Shown piece after piece: positions 63,530 to 64,000 of a DNA stretch of 64,000 bases. The DNA comes from VXYL01 sp963665195. Its GTDB lineage: Bacteria; Pseudomonadota; Gammaproteobacteria; Pseudomonadales; Azotimanducaceae. The stretch covers positions 5,022,001 to 5,086,000 of the forward strand of contig OY762070.1 in NCBI GenBank assembly GCA_963665195.1, given 5' to 3'. A program made the position numbers and the translations under genes. Below the pieces are notes generated by a model. It worked only from the letters and a program-made list of their open reading frames with translations. It was not told the origin of the DNA and ran no database searches. How positions within the stretch are numbered: the stretch's first letter is position 1; each line of letters opens with the position of its first letter.

Positions 63530-64000
63530 ATGGCAGAAATTCAAGAGATCGAGCCGGAGGCGCTCGCCAGCGAGAGCTTCGCGGCGCTGTTCGAGGAAAG
63601 CCTCGCCGCTGTGGACATGGACCCCGGTGCCATCATCACCGGCACCATCGTCGACATCGACAAGGACCACGTCACCGTCCACGCCGGGCTCAAGTCCGAG
63701 GGCGTCATCCCGCGCGGCCAGTTCTTGGACGAAGGCGGCGACTTCGTGCTGGAGGTGGGCGATCAGGTCAAGGTCGCCATGGAGACCGTGGACGACGGCT
63801 CCGGGTCCACGCGGCTGTCGCGCGAGAAGGCCCGCCGCGCCGAGTCCTGGGAGATGCTGGAACACGCCTTCGAGGAAGCGAAGGTCGTCAAGGGCGTGCT
63901 GAACGGCAAGGTCAAGGGCGGCTTCACCGTCGACATCAGCGACATCCGTGCCTTCCTGCCTGGCTCGCTGGTGGACATTCGCCCCTTGCGGGAGACCGCG
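63530..64000 (+). CDS. rpsA: 30S ribosomal protein S1, 5' part
   Basis: 157 residues are within the window; the rest runs off the right edge. It opens MAEIQEIEPEALASESFAAL, then the first S1 OB-fold repeat (GAIITGTIVDIDKDHVTVHA, KSEGVIPRGQFLDE) and the start of the second (VVKGVLNGKVKGGFTVDISD). S1 binds mRNA on the 30S subunit. The order cmk-rpsA is conserved in gammaproteobacteria. AAGAGA serves as ribosome binding site; the E. coli gene is also autoregulated through its leader. Confidence 0.97.
   Translation, partial: MAEIQEIEPEALASESFAALFEESLAAVDMDPGAIITGTIVDIDKDHVTVHAGLKSEGVIPRGQFLDEGGDFVLEVGDQVKVAMETVDDGSGSTRLSREKARRAESWEMLEHAFEEAKVVKGVLNGKVKGGFTVDISDIRAFLPGSLVDIRPLRETA

Overview
The window is a high-GC stretch of a gammaproteobacterial chromosome, probably from an uncultured lineage. 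The placement rests on synteny. A block gyrA-serC-pheA-hisC-tyrA-cmk-rpsA lies on the + strand at the right end. A block MTA/SAH deaminase-ubiG-yciK lies on the - strand beside it. nadB overlaps a YgfX/CptA-like gene at the left end. All three arrangements are familiar from Pseudomonas-like gammaproteobacteria. No rRNA, tRNA or CRISPR array was found.

Layout. 1-1000: accessory or foreign-looking DNA with a translationally coupled pair of unknown genes, ending in what looks like the last codons of a destroyed sdhE. 1005-16262: nadB/cptA, then a run of - strand envelope genes: a di-haem lipoprotein, a PhoX-like secreted protein, a short-chain dehydrogenase, a CRTAC1-type FG-GAP lipoprotein, a TPR lipoprotein, a proline-rich secreted protein and a 1415-residue TonB-dependent receptor. 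16381-22587: an alpha/beta hydrolase diverges from a Gld-type ABC operon (ATPase, permease-GldG fusion, DUF4340 protein) that ends in a glutathione transferase. 22640-28117: a complete peptide ABC importer. 28288-42861: two pairs of ABC exporters separated by an accessory island, followed by a glycosyltransferase-sulfotransferase fusion. 42889-44377: an Rpn-family nuclease gene with a frameshift and a tandem copy of its 3' end. 44512-54418: a - strand operon of two paralogous single-chain biotin-dependent carboxylases, MTA/SAH deaminase, ubiG, yciK and a lipoprotein. 54588-64000: an MFS transporter, then the aromatic amino acid operon with start/stop overlaps at every junction from gyrA to cmk, then the start of rpsA.

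The most unusual content is in two places. The island at 32828-36928 packs an MNT-like nucleotidyltransferase pair, a HhH-GPD glycosylase-like gene coupled to a frameshifted PIN nuclease, a DUF6642-like protein with a caspase-like His/Cys arrangement, and a HicBA pair whose antitoxin has an extra N-terminal domain and a palindromic operator. The Rpn locus at 42889-44377 has a full-length gene with an internal ribosome binding site and start in front of its C-terminal repeat domain, plus a free-standing duplicate of that same domain with fewer four-residue repeats. This resembles the intragenic antitoxin arrangement described for E. coli Rpn proteins, but with the antitoxin part duplicated out of the gene. 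A third notable point is that one of the two carboxylase paralogs has a glutamate where the biotinylated lysine should be.
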